Both the position numbers and the translations under genes were made by a program. Below, one piece after another: positions 56,315 through 64,000 of a stretch of 64,000 nucleotides of DNA. The first letter of the stretch is position 1. Each line of letters opens with the position of its first letter. The DNA lies in NCBI RefSeq assembly GCF_018139485.1, contig NZ_JAGSNF010000025.1, positions 1 through 64,000 on the forward strand. Direction: 5' to 3'. Origin of the DNA: Phycicoccus avicenniae (GTDB taxonomy: Bacteria; Actinomycetota; Actinomycetes; Actinomycetales; Dermatophilaceae). Under the pieces are notes generated by a model. The model saw nothing but the letters and a program-made list of their open reading frames with translations. It did no database searches and was not told the origin of the DNA.

Positions 56315-57160
56315 TCAGAGCAGGACGGTCGTGAACTCGCCCTCGGCACGGAAGCCGAGGCGCTCGTAGGTCGCGCGGGCCGGGGCGTTGAAGGCGTTGA
56401 CGTAGAGGCTGACGAGCGGCGCCGGACCGACCATGAGGTGCTCGAGGACGGCGGCGAGCATCGGGACGGCCAGGCCCTGGCCGCGCAGCCGGGGCGTCAC
56501 CCACACCCCCTGGAGCTGGGCGCAGCCGAGGGCGAGGCTGCCGATGTCGGTCTTGAAGACCACCTCGCCGTCCTCGACGACGACGTAGGTGTGGCCGCGC
56601 CCGACGAGCGAGGCGAGGGAGGCCCGGTAGCCCCGGCTGCTCCCCGTGTAGGGCGGGTAGCCGATCTCGGCGGTGAACATGTGCTCGGCGGCCGGCAGCA
56701 CGAGGTCGACCTCGTCCCGCCGTGCGAGCCGCACCCGGGGGTCGGGCTCGACCCCGAGCGTCGAGGGCGGGCGGTCGGCGACGAGCAGCGGCTGGTGGGC
56801 GCGGACCGCGCGGGCCGGCCCCCAGTGCGGCTCGAGGTGCTGCCAGAGCCCGACGACCTCCTCGCGGGGGCCGAACACCGACGCGCACCGGCCGCGCCAG
56901 CGCCGCAGGCGCTCGGCGAAGAGCGGGCGGCTCGCCTCGGTCGTGCCGACCGGGACGACGTTCGCGCTCGCCCAGCAGATCCCGTCGAGGACGCCGTCCT
57001 CCCGGTGGCCGAGCACCGACGACAGCGACCCCGCGGCCGACCCCTCGAGGATGCGGGCCGCGGCGAACACCCCCACGGCCGGCTCGCGGGCGCACACCTC
57101 GAGGGCGGCGTCACGGTCGGCGACCGACAGCGGCCGGACCGGGGAGCGGGTGCGCAGCAC
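56315..57160 (-). CDS. GNAT acetyltransferase with DUF4081 domain
   Basis: 281 residues. The N-terminal half is a DUF4081-like non-catalytic GNAT fold ('DAALEVCAREPAVGVFAAARI', 'GICWASANVVPV'); the C-terminal half is a GNAT domain with 'VWVTPRLRGQGLAVPMLAAVL' (acetyl-CoA loop RxxGxG/A) and 'LYVNAFNAPARATYERLGFR'. In mycobacteria the same gene lies between gcpE/ispG and neighbouring genes. Substrate unknown. GTG at 57160 follows TACGCT by seven bases (leaderless). Confidence 0.9.
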   Translation of the reverse strand: MLRTRSPVRPLSVADRDAALEVCAREPAVGVFAAARILEGSAAGSLSSVLGHREDGVLDGICWASANVVPVGTTEASRPLFAERLRRWRGRCASVFGPREEVVGLWQHLEPHWGPARAVRAHQPLLVADRPPSTLGVEPDPRVRLARRDEVDLVLPAAEHMFTAEIGYPPYTGSSRGYRASLASLVGRGHTYVVVEDGEVVFKTDIGSLALGCAQLQGVWVTPRLRGQGLAVPMLAAVLEHLMVGPAPLVSLYVNAFNAPARATYERLGFRAEGEFTTVLL

Positions 57161-57167
57161 GCCTCTC

Positions 57168-57173
57168 AGCGTA
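57168..57173 (-). promoter_or_regulatory. -10 element of the DUF4081/GNAT gene
   Basis: TACGCT, seven bases before the GTG at 57160. Confidence 0.5.
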
Positions 57174-57215
57174 GGGCCCGTGCGGACGCGGCGTCTGCGT
57201 CCCGGGTCGACGGTC

Positions 57216-58376
<1,161 letters not shown>

Positions 58377-58382
58377 GTTTCC

Positions 58383-58388
58383 AGGGTA
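58383..58388 (-). promoter_or_regulatory. -10 element of ispG
   Basis: TACCCT six bases upstream of the ATG at 58376. Confidence 0.55.
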
Positions 58389-58431
58389 GTCCGGTACCTG
58401 GACGTCCCCTGAACCCGCGGGTCGCCCCCGG

Positions 58432-59793
58432 TCAGCCGCCGAGGTCGACCGGGTTGACGAGGTCGGCGTAGATGAGCAGCGCGGACATCCCGATGAGGAC
58501 GACGGCGACGGAGTACGCCACCGGGAGCGCCTTCGCCACGTCGACGTACCCCGGGTCGGGGCGTCCCCGCAGCCGGGCGACCTGACGCTTCAGCCCCTCC
58601 CACAGGGCCCCGGCGACGTGCCCGCCGTCGAGCGGCAGGAGGGGGACGAGGTTGAAGACGAAGAGCATGAAGTTGAGCGCCGCGAGCAGCGTGACGAGCG
58701 TCCACATCCGGTCGGCGGGCGTGCCCCCGAGCAGGTCGTCGTACTGCCCGGCGCTCACCTCACCGGCGACCCGGCCGACGCCGACGACCGACATCGGCCC
58801 CTCGGCGTCGCGCTCGGCACCACCGAAGGCGGCGTTCCACACCCCGACCATCCGCTGCGGCACCTGGACCAGCGCCTGCGCGGTGCGGGTCGTGTAGTCC
58901 CACACGTACCCGGGGACGGCCGTCGCCGGCTGGCGGACGAGCTCGGTGGGCTGGCGCGTCGTCACCCCGAGGAAGCCCGCCTCGGTCGTGCGAATGCTGC
59001 CGTCCTCGGCCGTCACGGGGATGCCGTCGGCGTCGACCTCGGGCAGCAGGTTGCGGATGGGGGTCGCCGTGAGGGTGAGCGTCGCGCCGTCGCGCTCGAC
59101 GACGATCGGCACCTCGGTGCCCGTCTCGGGCCGGATGAGCCGGCCGACGTCGCCGATCGCCTCGACGGGCTCCCCCGCGATCGAGACGATCGTGTCGCCG
59201 GGCTGCACCCCCGCGGCGAGCGCGGGCGTCTCGGGGCGTCCGTCGCACGACGTCGTCGCCGTCGCCTCGGTGGCGGGGACGACGCAGCGGGACACCTCGG
59301 CGACGACTGCTCCGGGCTGCGCGGTCGGCACCCCGTGCGCGGTGAGCAGGAGGGTGAGCAGCACGACCCCGATGAGGAGGTTCATCGTCGGGCCGCCCAT
59401 CATGATGACGACCTTCTGCCAGACCTTGAGCCGGTAGTAGACCCGGTTCTCGTCGCCCGGGCGGACCTCCTCGAGGCTCGCGGCGCGCGCCTCGTCCATG
59501 AGCTGGCTGAACCGTCCGGTGCTCGAGGCCCGCAGCCGTCCGTCGTCCCCGGGGCGCGGCGGGAACATCCCGATCATCCGGATGTAGCCGCCGAGCGGGA
59601 TGGCCTTGACGCCGTACTCGGTCTCCCCGCGCCGCCGGGACCACAGCGTCGGACCGAACCCGACCATGTACTGCGGCACCCGCAGGCCGAACCGCTTCGC
59701 CGGCACGAGGTGGCCGATCTCGTGCAGGGCGATGGACAGCGCGAGCCCGACGGCCATGAAGAGCACGCCGAGGACGAACGCGAGTGTGGTCAC
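58432..59793 (-). CDS. rseP: M50 site-2 metalloprotease (RseP/Rip1 type)
   Basis: 453-residue intramembrane zinc protease. HEIGH at residues 24-28 in the first membrane helix, a PDZ domain (about 190-270, '[16 protein letters not shown]'), and the third zinc ligand in '[15 protein letters not shown]' near residue 395, with four hydrophobic segments. Homologue of mycobacterial Rip1, which cleaves anti-sigma factors; the window's ECF/anti-sigma pair would be a candidate substrate (inference). GTG start four bases after the dxr stop. Confidence 0.95.
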   Translation of the reverse strand: MTTLAFVLGVLFMAVGLALSIALHEIGHLVPAKRFGLRVPQYMVGFGPTLWSRRRGETEYGVKAIPLGGYIRMIGMFPPRPGDDGRLRASSTGRFSQLMDEARAASLEEVRPGDENRVYYRLKVWQKVVIMMGGPTMNLLIGVVLLTLLLTAHGVPTAQPGAVVAEVSRCVVPATEATATTSCDGRPETPALAAGVQPGDTIVSIAGEPVEAIGDVGRLIRPETGTEVPIVVERDGATLTLTATPIRNLLPEVDADGIPVTAEDGSIRTTEAGFLGVTTRQPTELVRQPATAVPGYVWDYTTRTAQALVQVPQRMVGVWNAAFGGAERDAEGPMSVVGVGRVAGEVSAGQYDDLLGGTPADRMWTLVTLLAALNFMLFVFNLVPLLPLDGGHVAGALWEGLKRQVARLRGRPDPGYVDVAKALPVAYSVAVVLIGMSALLIYADLVNPVDLGG

Positions 59794-59797
59794 GCGG

Positions 59798-61015
59798 TCA
59801 CTCCCTGGGGTCGGTCCCACCGGTCCCGACGACCTGCCGGGCCTGCTTCCGGGCCCACCGGTCCGCGGCGAGCACCGAGTCGACGCTCGAGGCGTCGAGT
59901 TCCCCTCCATTGTGCGCCTCCCGGTCGTGGTGCGCGGCCACGACCCGGGAGACGGTGTCGACGATCCCGACGAACGGCAGCGCCCCGTCGTGGAAGGCGT
60001 CGACCGCGACCTCGTTCGCCGCGTTGTAGACCGCGGGGGACGCCCCGCCGGCCTCCCCCACCTCGCGGGCGAGCCGCACGGCCGGGAACGCCTCGTCGTC
60101 GAGCGGGTGGAAGTCCCACGACTGCGGCGCGGACCAGTCGCACGGCACGTCGACGTCCTCGAGCCGCTCCGGCCAGGACAGCCCGAGCGCGATCGGGACG
60201 AGCATCCGCGGCGGGCCGGCCTGGGCGATCGTCGACCCGTCGTGGAACTCGACCATCGAGTGGATCCACTGCTGGGGGTGGACGACGACGTCGATCCGGG
60301 CGAAGGGGACGTCGAAGAGCAGGTGGGCCTCGATGACCTCGAGCCCCTTGTTGACGAGCGTCGCCGAGTTCGTCGTGATGACGCGCCCCATCGAGAAGTT
60401 CGGATGGGCGAGCGCCTGCTGCGGGGCGACGTCGGCCAGCTCGGCGCGCGTACGGCCGCGGAAGGGACCCCCGCTCGCGGTGACCACGAGGCGGCGCACC
60501 TCCTCCGCCCGGCCGCCGCGCAGGCACTGGGCGATGGCGCTGTGCTCGGAGTCGACCGGCACGATCTGACCGGGCGCCGCCGCGGCGCGCACGAGCGGTC
60601 CCCCGACGATGAGCGACTCCTTGTTCGCCAGCGCCAGAGTGGACCCGGCCTCCAGCGCGGCCAGCGTGGGCCGCAGCCCGATCGAGCCGGTGATCCCGTT
60701 GAGGACGACGTCGGCGCCGCGGGAGGCGGCCTCGGTCGCCGCGTCCGGGCCGACGACCACCTCGGGGGTCCCGGACCCGCCACCGGCGGCGCGCCCGTGC
60801 TCGGCGACGGCGGCCCCGAGGTCCTCGGCGTCACCGCTCGCGGCGGCGACGAAGCCCGCCCCGGTGGCGGCGGCCTGCCTGGCGAGGAGGTCGGTGTTGC
60901 CGCCCGCCGCCAGGGCGACGACGCGGAAACGGTCCGGGTGACGGGCGATGACCTCCAGGGCCTGGGTCCCGATGGAGCCGGTGGACCCGAGGACGGCGAC
61001 GGTGCGGATGCTCAC
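59798..61015 (-). CDS. dxr: 1-deoxy-D-xylulose-5-phosphate reductoisomerase
   Basis: 405 residues. NADPH-binding '[15 protein letters not shown]' at residues 6-20, '[15 protein letters not shown]', metal/substrate-binding '[12 protein letters not shown]', '[31 protein letters not shown]' (parts) and '[12 protein letters not shown]'. Converts DXP to MEP, the first committed MEP step. GTG at 61015 was chosen because it begins at the Rossmann fold and has GACAAT six bases upstream. Confidence 0.97.
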   Translation of the reverse strand: MSIRTVAVLGSTGSIGTQALEVIARHPDRFRVVALAAGGNTDLLARQAAATGAGFVAAASGDAEDLGAAVAEHGRAAGGGSGTPEVVVGPDAATEAASRGADVVLNGITGSIGLRPTLAALEAGSTLALANKESLIVGGPLVRAAAAPGQIVPVDSEHSAIAQCLRGGRAEEVRRLVVTASGGPFRGRTRAELADVAPQQALAHPNFSMGRVITTNSATLVNKGLEVIEAHLLFDVPFARIDVVVHPQQWIHSMVEFHDGSTIAQAGPPRMLVPIALGLSWPERLEDVDVPCDWSAPQSWDFHPLDDEAFPAVRLAREVGEAGGASPAVYNAANEVAVDAFHDGALPFVGIVDTVSRVVAAHHDREAHNGGELDASSVDSVLAADRWARKQARQVVGTGGTDPRE

Positions 61016-61021
61016 CGCCCC

Positions 61022-61027
61022 ATTGTC
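61022..61027 (-). promoter_or_regulatory. -10 element of dxr
   Basis: GACAAT six bases before the dxr GTG, a variant of the TAnnnT pattern. Confidence 0.4.
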
Positions 61028-61106
61028 CGTGCCGACGGTCACCGCCGACGTCCGGGCCGGTCCGGCGGTGCGTCGGCGGGCAGCTCGGAGGACGGCTCGC
61101 CGGGCG

Positions 61107-62150
61107 TCACGTCGTGAACACCCGCTCCTCGATGAGCCGCTCGGCGACGACCCGCGCCTTGGGGTGGAAGCGGCCGTGCTCGAAGTCCTTCTGCACCTCG
61201 AGCTCGACGGAGTCGGCCCCGTGCCTGTTCTTCTCCACCGTGACGACCGACCAGCGGCGGAACACCTTCGCGGCGCCGAGGTCGTAGACGAGGTGCTCGC
61301 GGGAGACGATCGCCTCCTTGCTCGCGAGGATGAGGACGACGTCGGCCTCGTAGGCGAGCGCCGAGGACCCGCGCAGGTCGCGGGTGCGCATCCGGCGGCC
61401 GGACGCGAGGCTCTCGCGGTCGGCCGCGGCGATGGCGACGACCGGGCAGTGCAGCTCCATCGCGAGGTTCTTCAGGCTCTCGGTGACGATCGTCACCCGG
61501 GTCTCCTCGTCCTCACCGGCAACGGGCCGCGGGACCTTCTGCAGGTAGTCGACGAGCACGATCGGGGGCTCGCCGGTCTCGTCCGCGACGGTGAGGACGA
61601 CGTTCGCCATCTCCTCGATCGTCGTGTGGCTGTTCGACTCGTGCAGGTGCAGCCGCTCGGCGTAGCCGTCCATCATCGTCAGCGCCGCCCGCCCGTACGC
61701 GAGCCGGCCCAGCGCCTCGGCGAGGCCCTTGCGGTGCGGGTCCTCGGCCTCGAAGACCCCGCGGAAGGCGTGCGCGTTCGCGGCGGTCGAGACCGGCTGC
61801 TCGGACGCCTCGGCCGCGAACGCCGCCTCGAGCCCGAGGAGGCGCTGGATGACGGTCTGCGCCTCGTGCTCGAAGGAGAAGACGACGGCGCTGCGCCCAC
61901 CGAGGACGGCGTTGCGGATCATCTGCACCGCGAGCGTCGTCTTGCCCGACCCCTCGCTGCCGCCGAGCAGGACGAGCTCGCCGGAGCGCAGCCCGCCGCC
62001 GAGCGTCGTGTCGAGCAGGTCGAAGCCGGTCGGCCACACGACGGCGCCCGGCCGGGCCCCCAGCCGCAGCGACTCGTCGGTCTCGTCGAGCAGGGAGCGC
62101 ACGGTGCGGTGCCGGTCGACGTGGTCGGTCCGACGGCGGCGTTCGGTCAT
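61107..62150 (-). CDS. Stand-alone DnaB/RecA-type ATPase
   Basis: 347 residues. Resembles the C-terminal helicase domain of DnaB: Walker A '[16 protein letters not shown]' (63-78), '[19 protein letters not shown]', Walker B '[12 protein letters not shown]', and an arginine/DNA-loop part '[22 protein letters not shown]'. The DnaB N-terminal domain that binds primase is absent. So it is not the replicative helicase; a RadA/KaiC-like role or a specialised helicase is possible. ATG at 62150; an in-frame ATG at 62168 is an alternative. Conserved motifs are intact, and its neighbours are housekeeping genes, not phage genes. Confidence 0.8.
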   Translation of the reverse strand: MTERRRRTDHVDRHRTVRSLLDETDESLRLGARPGAVVWPTGFDLLDTTLGGGLRSGELVLLGGSEGSGKTTLAVQMIRNAVLGGRSAVVFSFEHEAQTVIQRLLGLEAAFAAEASEQPVSTAANAHAFRGVFEAEDPHRKGLAEALGRLAYGRAALTMMDGYAERLHLHESNSHTTIEEMANVVLTVADETGEPPIVLVDYLQKVPRPVAGEDEETRVTIVTESLKNLAMELHCPVVAIAAADRESLASGRRMRTRDLRGSSALAYEADVVLILASKEAIVSREHLVYDLGAAKVFRRWSVVTVEKNRHGADSVELEVQKDFEHGRFHPKARVVAERLIEERVFTT

Positions 62151-62229
62151 GGGCACAAAGGAAACCATCCGAGGAGCCCGTTCGTCCCGGCATCGACGCG
62201 TTTCCGGGTCACGAGGTGCGGTCGCGGGG

Positions 62230-63690
62230 TCAGGTCGCGAGACCGACGTACTTGACCTCGAGGTACTCCTCGATGCCCTCCGCGCCGCCCTCGCGCCCGA
62301 ACCCGGAGTGCTTGACGCCGCCGAAGGGCGCGGCCGGGTTCGACACGATCCCCGTGTTCACCCCGACCATGCCGAACTCCAGGCCCTCCGCGACCCGCCG
62401 GACCCGTCCCTCGTCCCGGGCGTACACGTAGGCGACCAGGCCGTACTCGGTGTCGTTGGCGCGCGCCAGCGCCTCGTCGTCGTCCGCAACCGTGGTCACC
62501 GGGGCGACCGGTCCGAAGATCTCCTCGGACAGGCACCGGCTACCGGCCGGGACGTCCGCGAGGACGGTCGGCGGGTAGAAGTGCCCGCGCCCGGACGGCA
62601 CCTCTCCCCCGGTGACCACGCGGGCGCCGCGCTCCACCGCGTCGGTGACGAGGGCGTGCACGCCCTCCCGGGCCTCGGCGGTGATGAGCGGACCGACGTC
62701 GACGCCCTCGTCCGTCCCCGCCCCGACGGTGAGCGCCGCCATCCGGGCGGCGAGCTTCTCGGTGAACTCCTCCGCCAGGGACGCGTGGACGAGGAAGCGG
62801 TTGGCCGACGTGCAGGCCTCCCCGATGTTGCGCATCTTCGCCTGCATCGCCCCGTCGACGGCGTCGTCGACGTCGGCGTCCTCGAGGACGAGGAAGGGGG
62901 CGTTGCCACCCAGCTCCATCGACACCCGGAGAAGCTGCTCGGCGGACTGGGCGACGAGCACCTTGCCGACCGCCGTCGAGCCGGTGAAGGTCAGCTTGCG
63001 CAGCCGCGGGTCCCGGACGATCGGCTCGCAGACGCCGGCCGCGTCGGTCGTCGTCACGACGTTGAGGACCCCGGGCGGCAGCCCGGCGTCCTCGAGGATC
63101 CGGCCGAGCAGCAGCATCGTCAGCGGTGTCTCGGCCGCGGGCTTGAGCACCATCGTGCAGCCGGCCGCGACGGCCGGCCCGATCTTCCGGGTACCCATCG
63201 CGAGCGGGAAGTTCCATGGCGTGACCATGAGCGTCGGGCCGACGGGCTGGCGCATCGTGAGCACCCGGGTCGTCCCCTCCGGCGCGACGCCGTACTCCCC
63301 CCGCACCCGGACCGCCTCCTCGGAGAACCAGCGGAGGAACTCCGCGCCGTAGGCGACCTCGCCGGCCGACTCCTCGAGGCTCTTGCCCATCTCGAGCGTC
63401 ATGAGGAGCGCGAGGTCCTCGGTCCGGGCGGTCACCGCCTCGAAGGCGGCCCGCAGGACGTCGGAGCGCTCGCGCGGGGCCGTCGCGGCCCAGGCCGGCT
63501 GCGCCTCGTGGGCGGCGGCGAGCGCGGCGAGCCCGTCCTCCGGTGTGGCGTCCGCGCACGACGCGAGGACGTCACCGGTCGCGGGGTCCTGCACGTCGAA
63601 GCGGGCCCCACCGCTCGCGGGGCGCCAGGCGCCCCCGACGAGCAGGTCGGTGGGGACGGACCCCAGGAGCGCGGTCCGGGTCGTGGCCAT
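62230..63690 (-). CDS. gabD: NAD(P)-dependent succinate-semialdehyde dehydrogenase-like aldehyde dehydrogenase
   Basis: 486 residues of the ALDH superfamily. 'TPWNFPLAMGTRKIGPAVAAGCTMVLKPA' (parts), 'LTFTGSTAVGKVLV', catalytic Glu in 'VSMELGGNAPFLV', catalytic Cys in 'NIGEACTSANRFLVH' and 'EIFGPVAPV'. The sequence matches GabD-type enzymes that oxidise succinic semialdehyde to succinate in GABA breakdown. No other gab gene is present, so the in-vivo substrate is inferred. ATG has GGAGGACACC upstream. Confidence 0.9.
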   Translation of the reverse strand: MATTRTALLGSVPTDLLVGGAWRPASGGARFDVQDPATGDVLASCADATPEDGLAALAAAHEAQPAWAATAPRERSDVLRAAFEAVTARTEDLALLMTLEMGKSLEESAGEVAYGAEFLRWFSEEAVRVRGEYGVAPEGTTRVLTMRQPVGPTLMVTPWNFPLAMGTRKIGPAVAAGCTMVLKPAAETPLTMLLLGRILEDAGLPPGVLNVVTTTDAAGVCEPIVRDPRLRKLTFTGSTAVGKVLVAQSAEQLLRVSMELGGNAPFLVLEDADVDDAVDGAMQAKMRNIGEACTSANRFLVHASLAEEFTEKLAARMAALTVGAGTDEGVDVGPLITAEAREGVHALVTDAVERGARVVTGGEVPSGRGHFYPPTVLADVPAGSRCLSEEIFGPVAPVTTVADDDEALARANDTEYGLVAYVYARDEGRVRRVAEGLEFGMVGVNTGIVSNPAAPFGGVKHSGFGREGGAEGIEEYLEVKYVGLAT

Positions 63691-63804
63691 GGTGTCCTCC
63701 GTCGGCGTCGGGGGTGCGGTCGGGTCCGTCCGCACCTCGTCCCACCACCGTATGCCCCTGACCAGCGCCGACGCCCGCCCCCGGACGGCCACCGGTGGGC
63801 CGGG

Positions 63805-63810
63805 TAGGTT
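63805..63810 (+). promoter_or_regulatory. -10 element of the LOG-like gene
   Basis: TAGGTT six bases before the ATG at 63817. Confidence 0.5.
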
Positions 63811-63816
63811 CACGGG

Positions 63817-64000
63817 ATGCGCGAGATCGAGACCCTCGCCGCGCTCGACGCGGCCCTCGAGGACGGCGGCACGCTGCGCGGGCTGCGGCTGCAGGACCTC
63901 GACCTCGGCACCAGGGCGGACCGCCTGCTCGGCCGCGCCGACGTCGAGGGGATGGTCGTCCTCGGCGGCCGGCTGCCCCCGTCGCTCGGCGACCACCTCC
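63817..64000 (+). CDS. N-terminus of a LOG/lysine-decarboxylase-like protein (partial)
   Basis: Reads 'MREIETLAALDAALEDGGTL..LRLQDLDLGTRADRLLGRADVEGMVVLGGRLPPSLGDHL' (61 residues visible) before the window ends. The opening resembles the N-terminal segment of actinobacterial LOG-family nucleotide phosphoribohydrolases (TIGR00730-like), but the diagnostic PGGxGTxxE motif is outside the window, so this is only tentative. The ATG is supported by a -10 six bases upstream. Confidence 0.5.
   Translation, partial: MREIETLAALDAALEDGGTLRGLRLQDLDLGTRADRLLGRADVEGMVVLGGRLPPSLGDHL

Noticed and set aside
53679-57095. An open frame of 1138 codons running through proS and a GNAT gene
   Set aside because: Only its last 253 codons (HAD phosphatase) are real; the rest is another frame of proS and GNAT, each with intact motifs.
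61107-62150. Prophage origin of the DnaB-like gene
   Set aside because: No integrase, portal, capsid, tail or attachment-site signs; flanks are housekeeping genes with the same codon use.

Overview
This is a very GC-rich chromosomal window of about 64 kb with GC-ending codons, many GTG starts and many 'GTGA'/'ATGA' start-stop overlaps. Gene content and order are those of a high-GC Gram-positive actinobacterium. The rplU-rpmA-obgE-proB run next to an RNase E/G gene, the rimP-nusA-ylxR-infB-rbfA-truB-ribF run, and dxr-rseP-ispG-GNAT-proS are all arrangements known from actinobacteria such as Mycobacterium and the Micrococcales. I would place it in the Micrococcales (Intrasporangiaceae-like) by impression only; no marker in the window proves a family.

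Layout. 0-3.1 kb: leuS (minus) behind a likely leucine-rich leader peptide and an intrinsic terminator. 3.1-5.7 kb: an SMR efflux gene and a divergent TetR regulator sharing two palindromic operators, then a class F-like sortase with an exported CHRD-like protein. 5.7-9.0 kb: an EthA-like monooxygenase, a membrane metallophosphoesterase and DNA glycosylase I. 9.2-11.2 kb: tRNA-Ala(GGC) and a translationally coupled nadD-rsfS-phosphatase operon behind a small membrane protein. 11.2-11.75 kb: a hairpin-rich non-coding stretch. 11.75-15 kb: a GT2 glycosyltransferase, proA and pdxY. 15-29 kb (minus): amidohydrolase, proB, obgE, rpmA, rplU, RNase E/G, a DUF2344 protein, a double-hotdog thioesterase, an exported OmpA/lipoprotein cluster, a GNAT and a radical-SAM protein. 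29-32.6 kb (plus): a disulfide-oxidoreductase-like flavoprotein, pcm, and an ECF sigma factor with a probable anti-sigma partner. 32.7-43.3 kb (minus): fadD, rodA, ribF, truB, rbfA, infB, ylxR, nusA, rimP. 43.4-54 kb is a more accessory stretch: a DUF4439-like lipoprotein, a decayed kinase pseudogene, a two-subunit molybdenum hydroxylase, a thioredoxin-domain protein, an amylosucrase-like GH13 enzyme, a TSUP transporter and a HAD phosphatase. 54.4-61 kb: proS, GNAT, ispG, rseP, dxr (two MEP isoprenoid steps and the site-2 protease). 61-64 kb: a stand-alone DnaB-type ATPase, an NAD(P)-dependent aldehyde dehydrogenase, and the start of a LOG-like gene cut by the window edge.

How it works together. 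Most of the window is housekeeping: translation (leuS, proS, L21, L27, IF2, NusA, RbfA, RimP, TruB, Obg, RsfS), proline synthesis (proA, proB), NAD/FAD/B6 cofactors (nadD, ribF, pdxY), cell-wall elongation (rodA) and isoprenoid precursors (dxr, ispG). A recurring regulatory theme is a TAnnnT -10 element 6-8 bases upstream of an ATG or GTG, implying many leaderless mRNAs. I found no CRISPR array, insertion sequence, prophage or recognised defence island. The best candidates for unusual biology are the leuS leader-peptide attenuator, the leaderless promoter set, the double-operator SMR/TetR unit, the sortase/CHRD pair with an altered catalytic position, the RC[VL]C/OmpA exported cluster, and the paired-hairpin element inserted between infB and rbfA.
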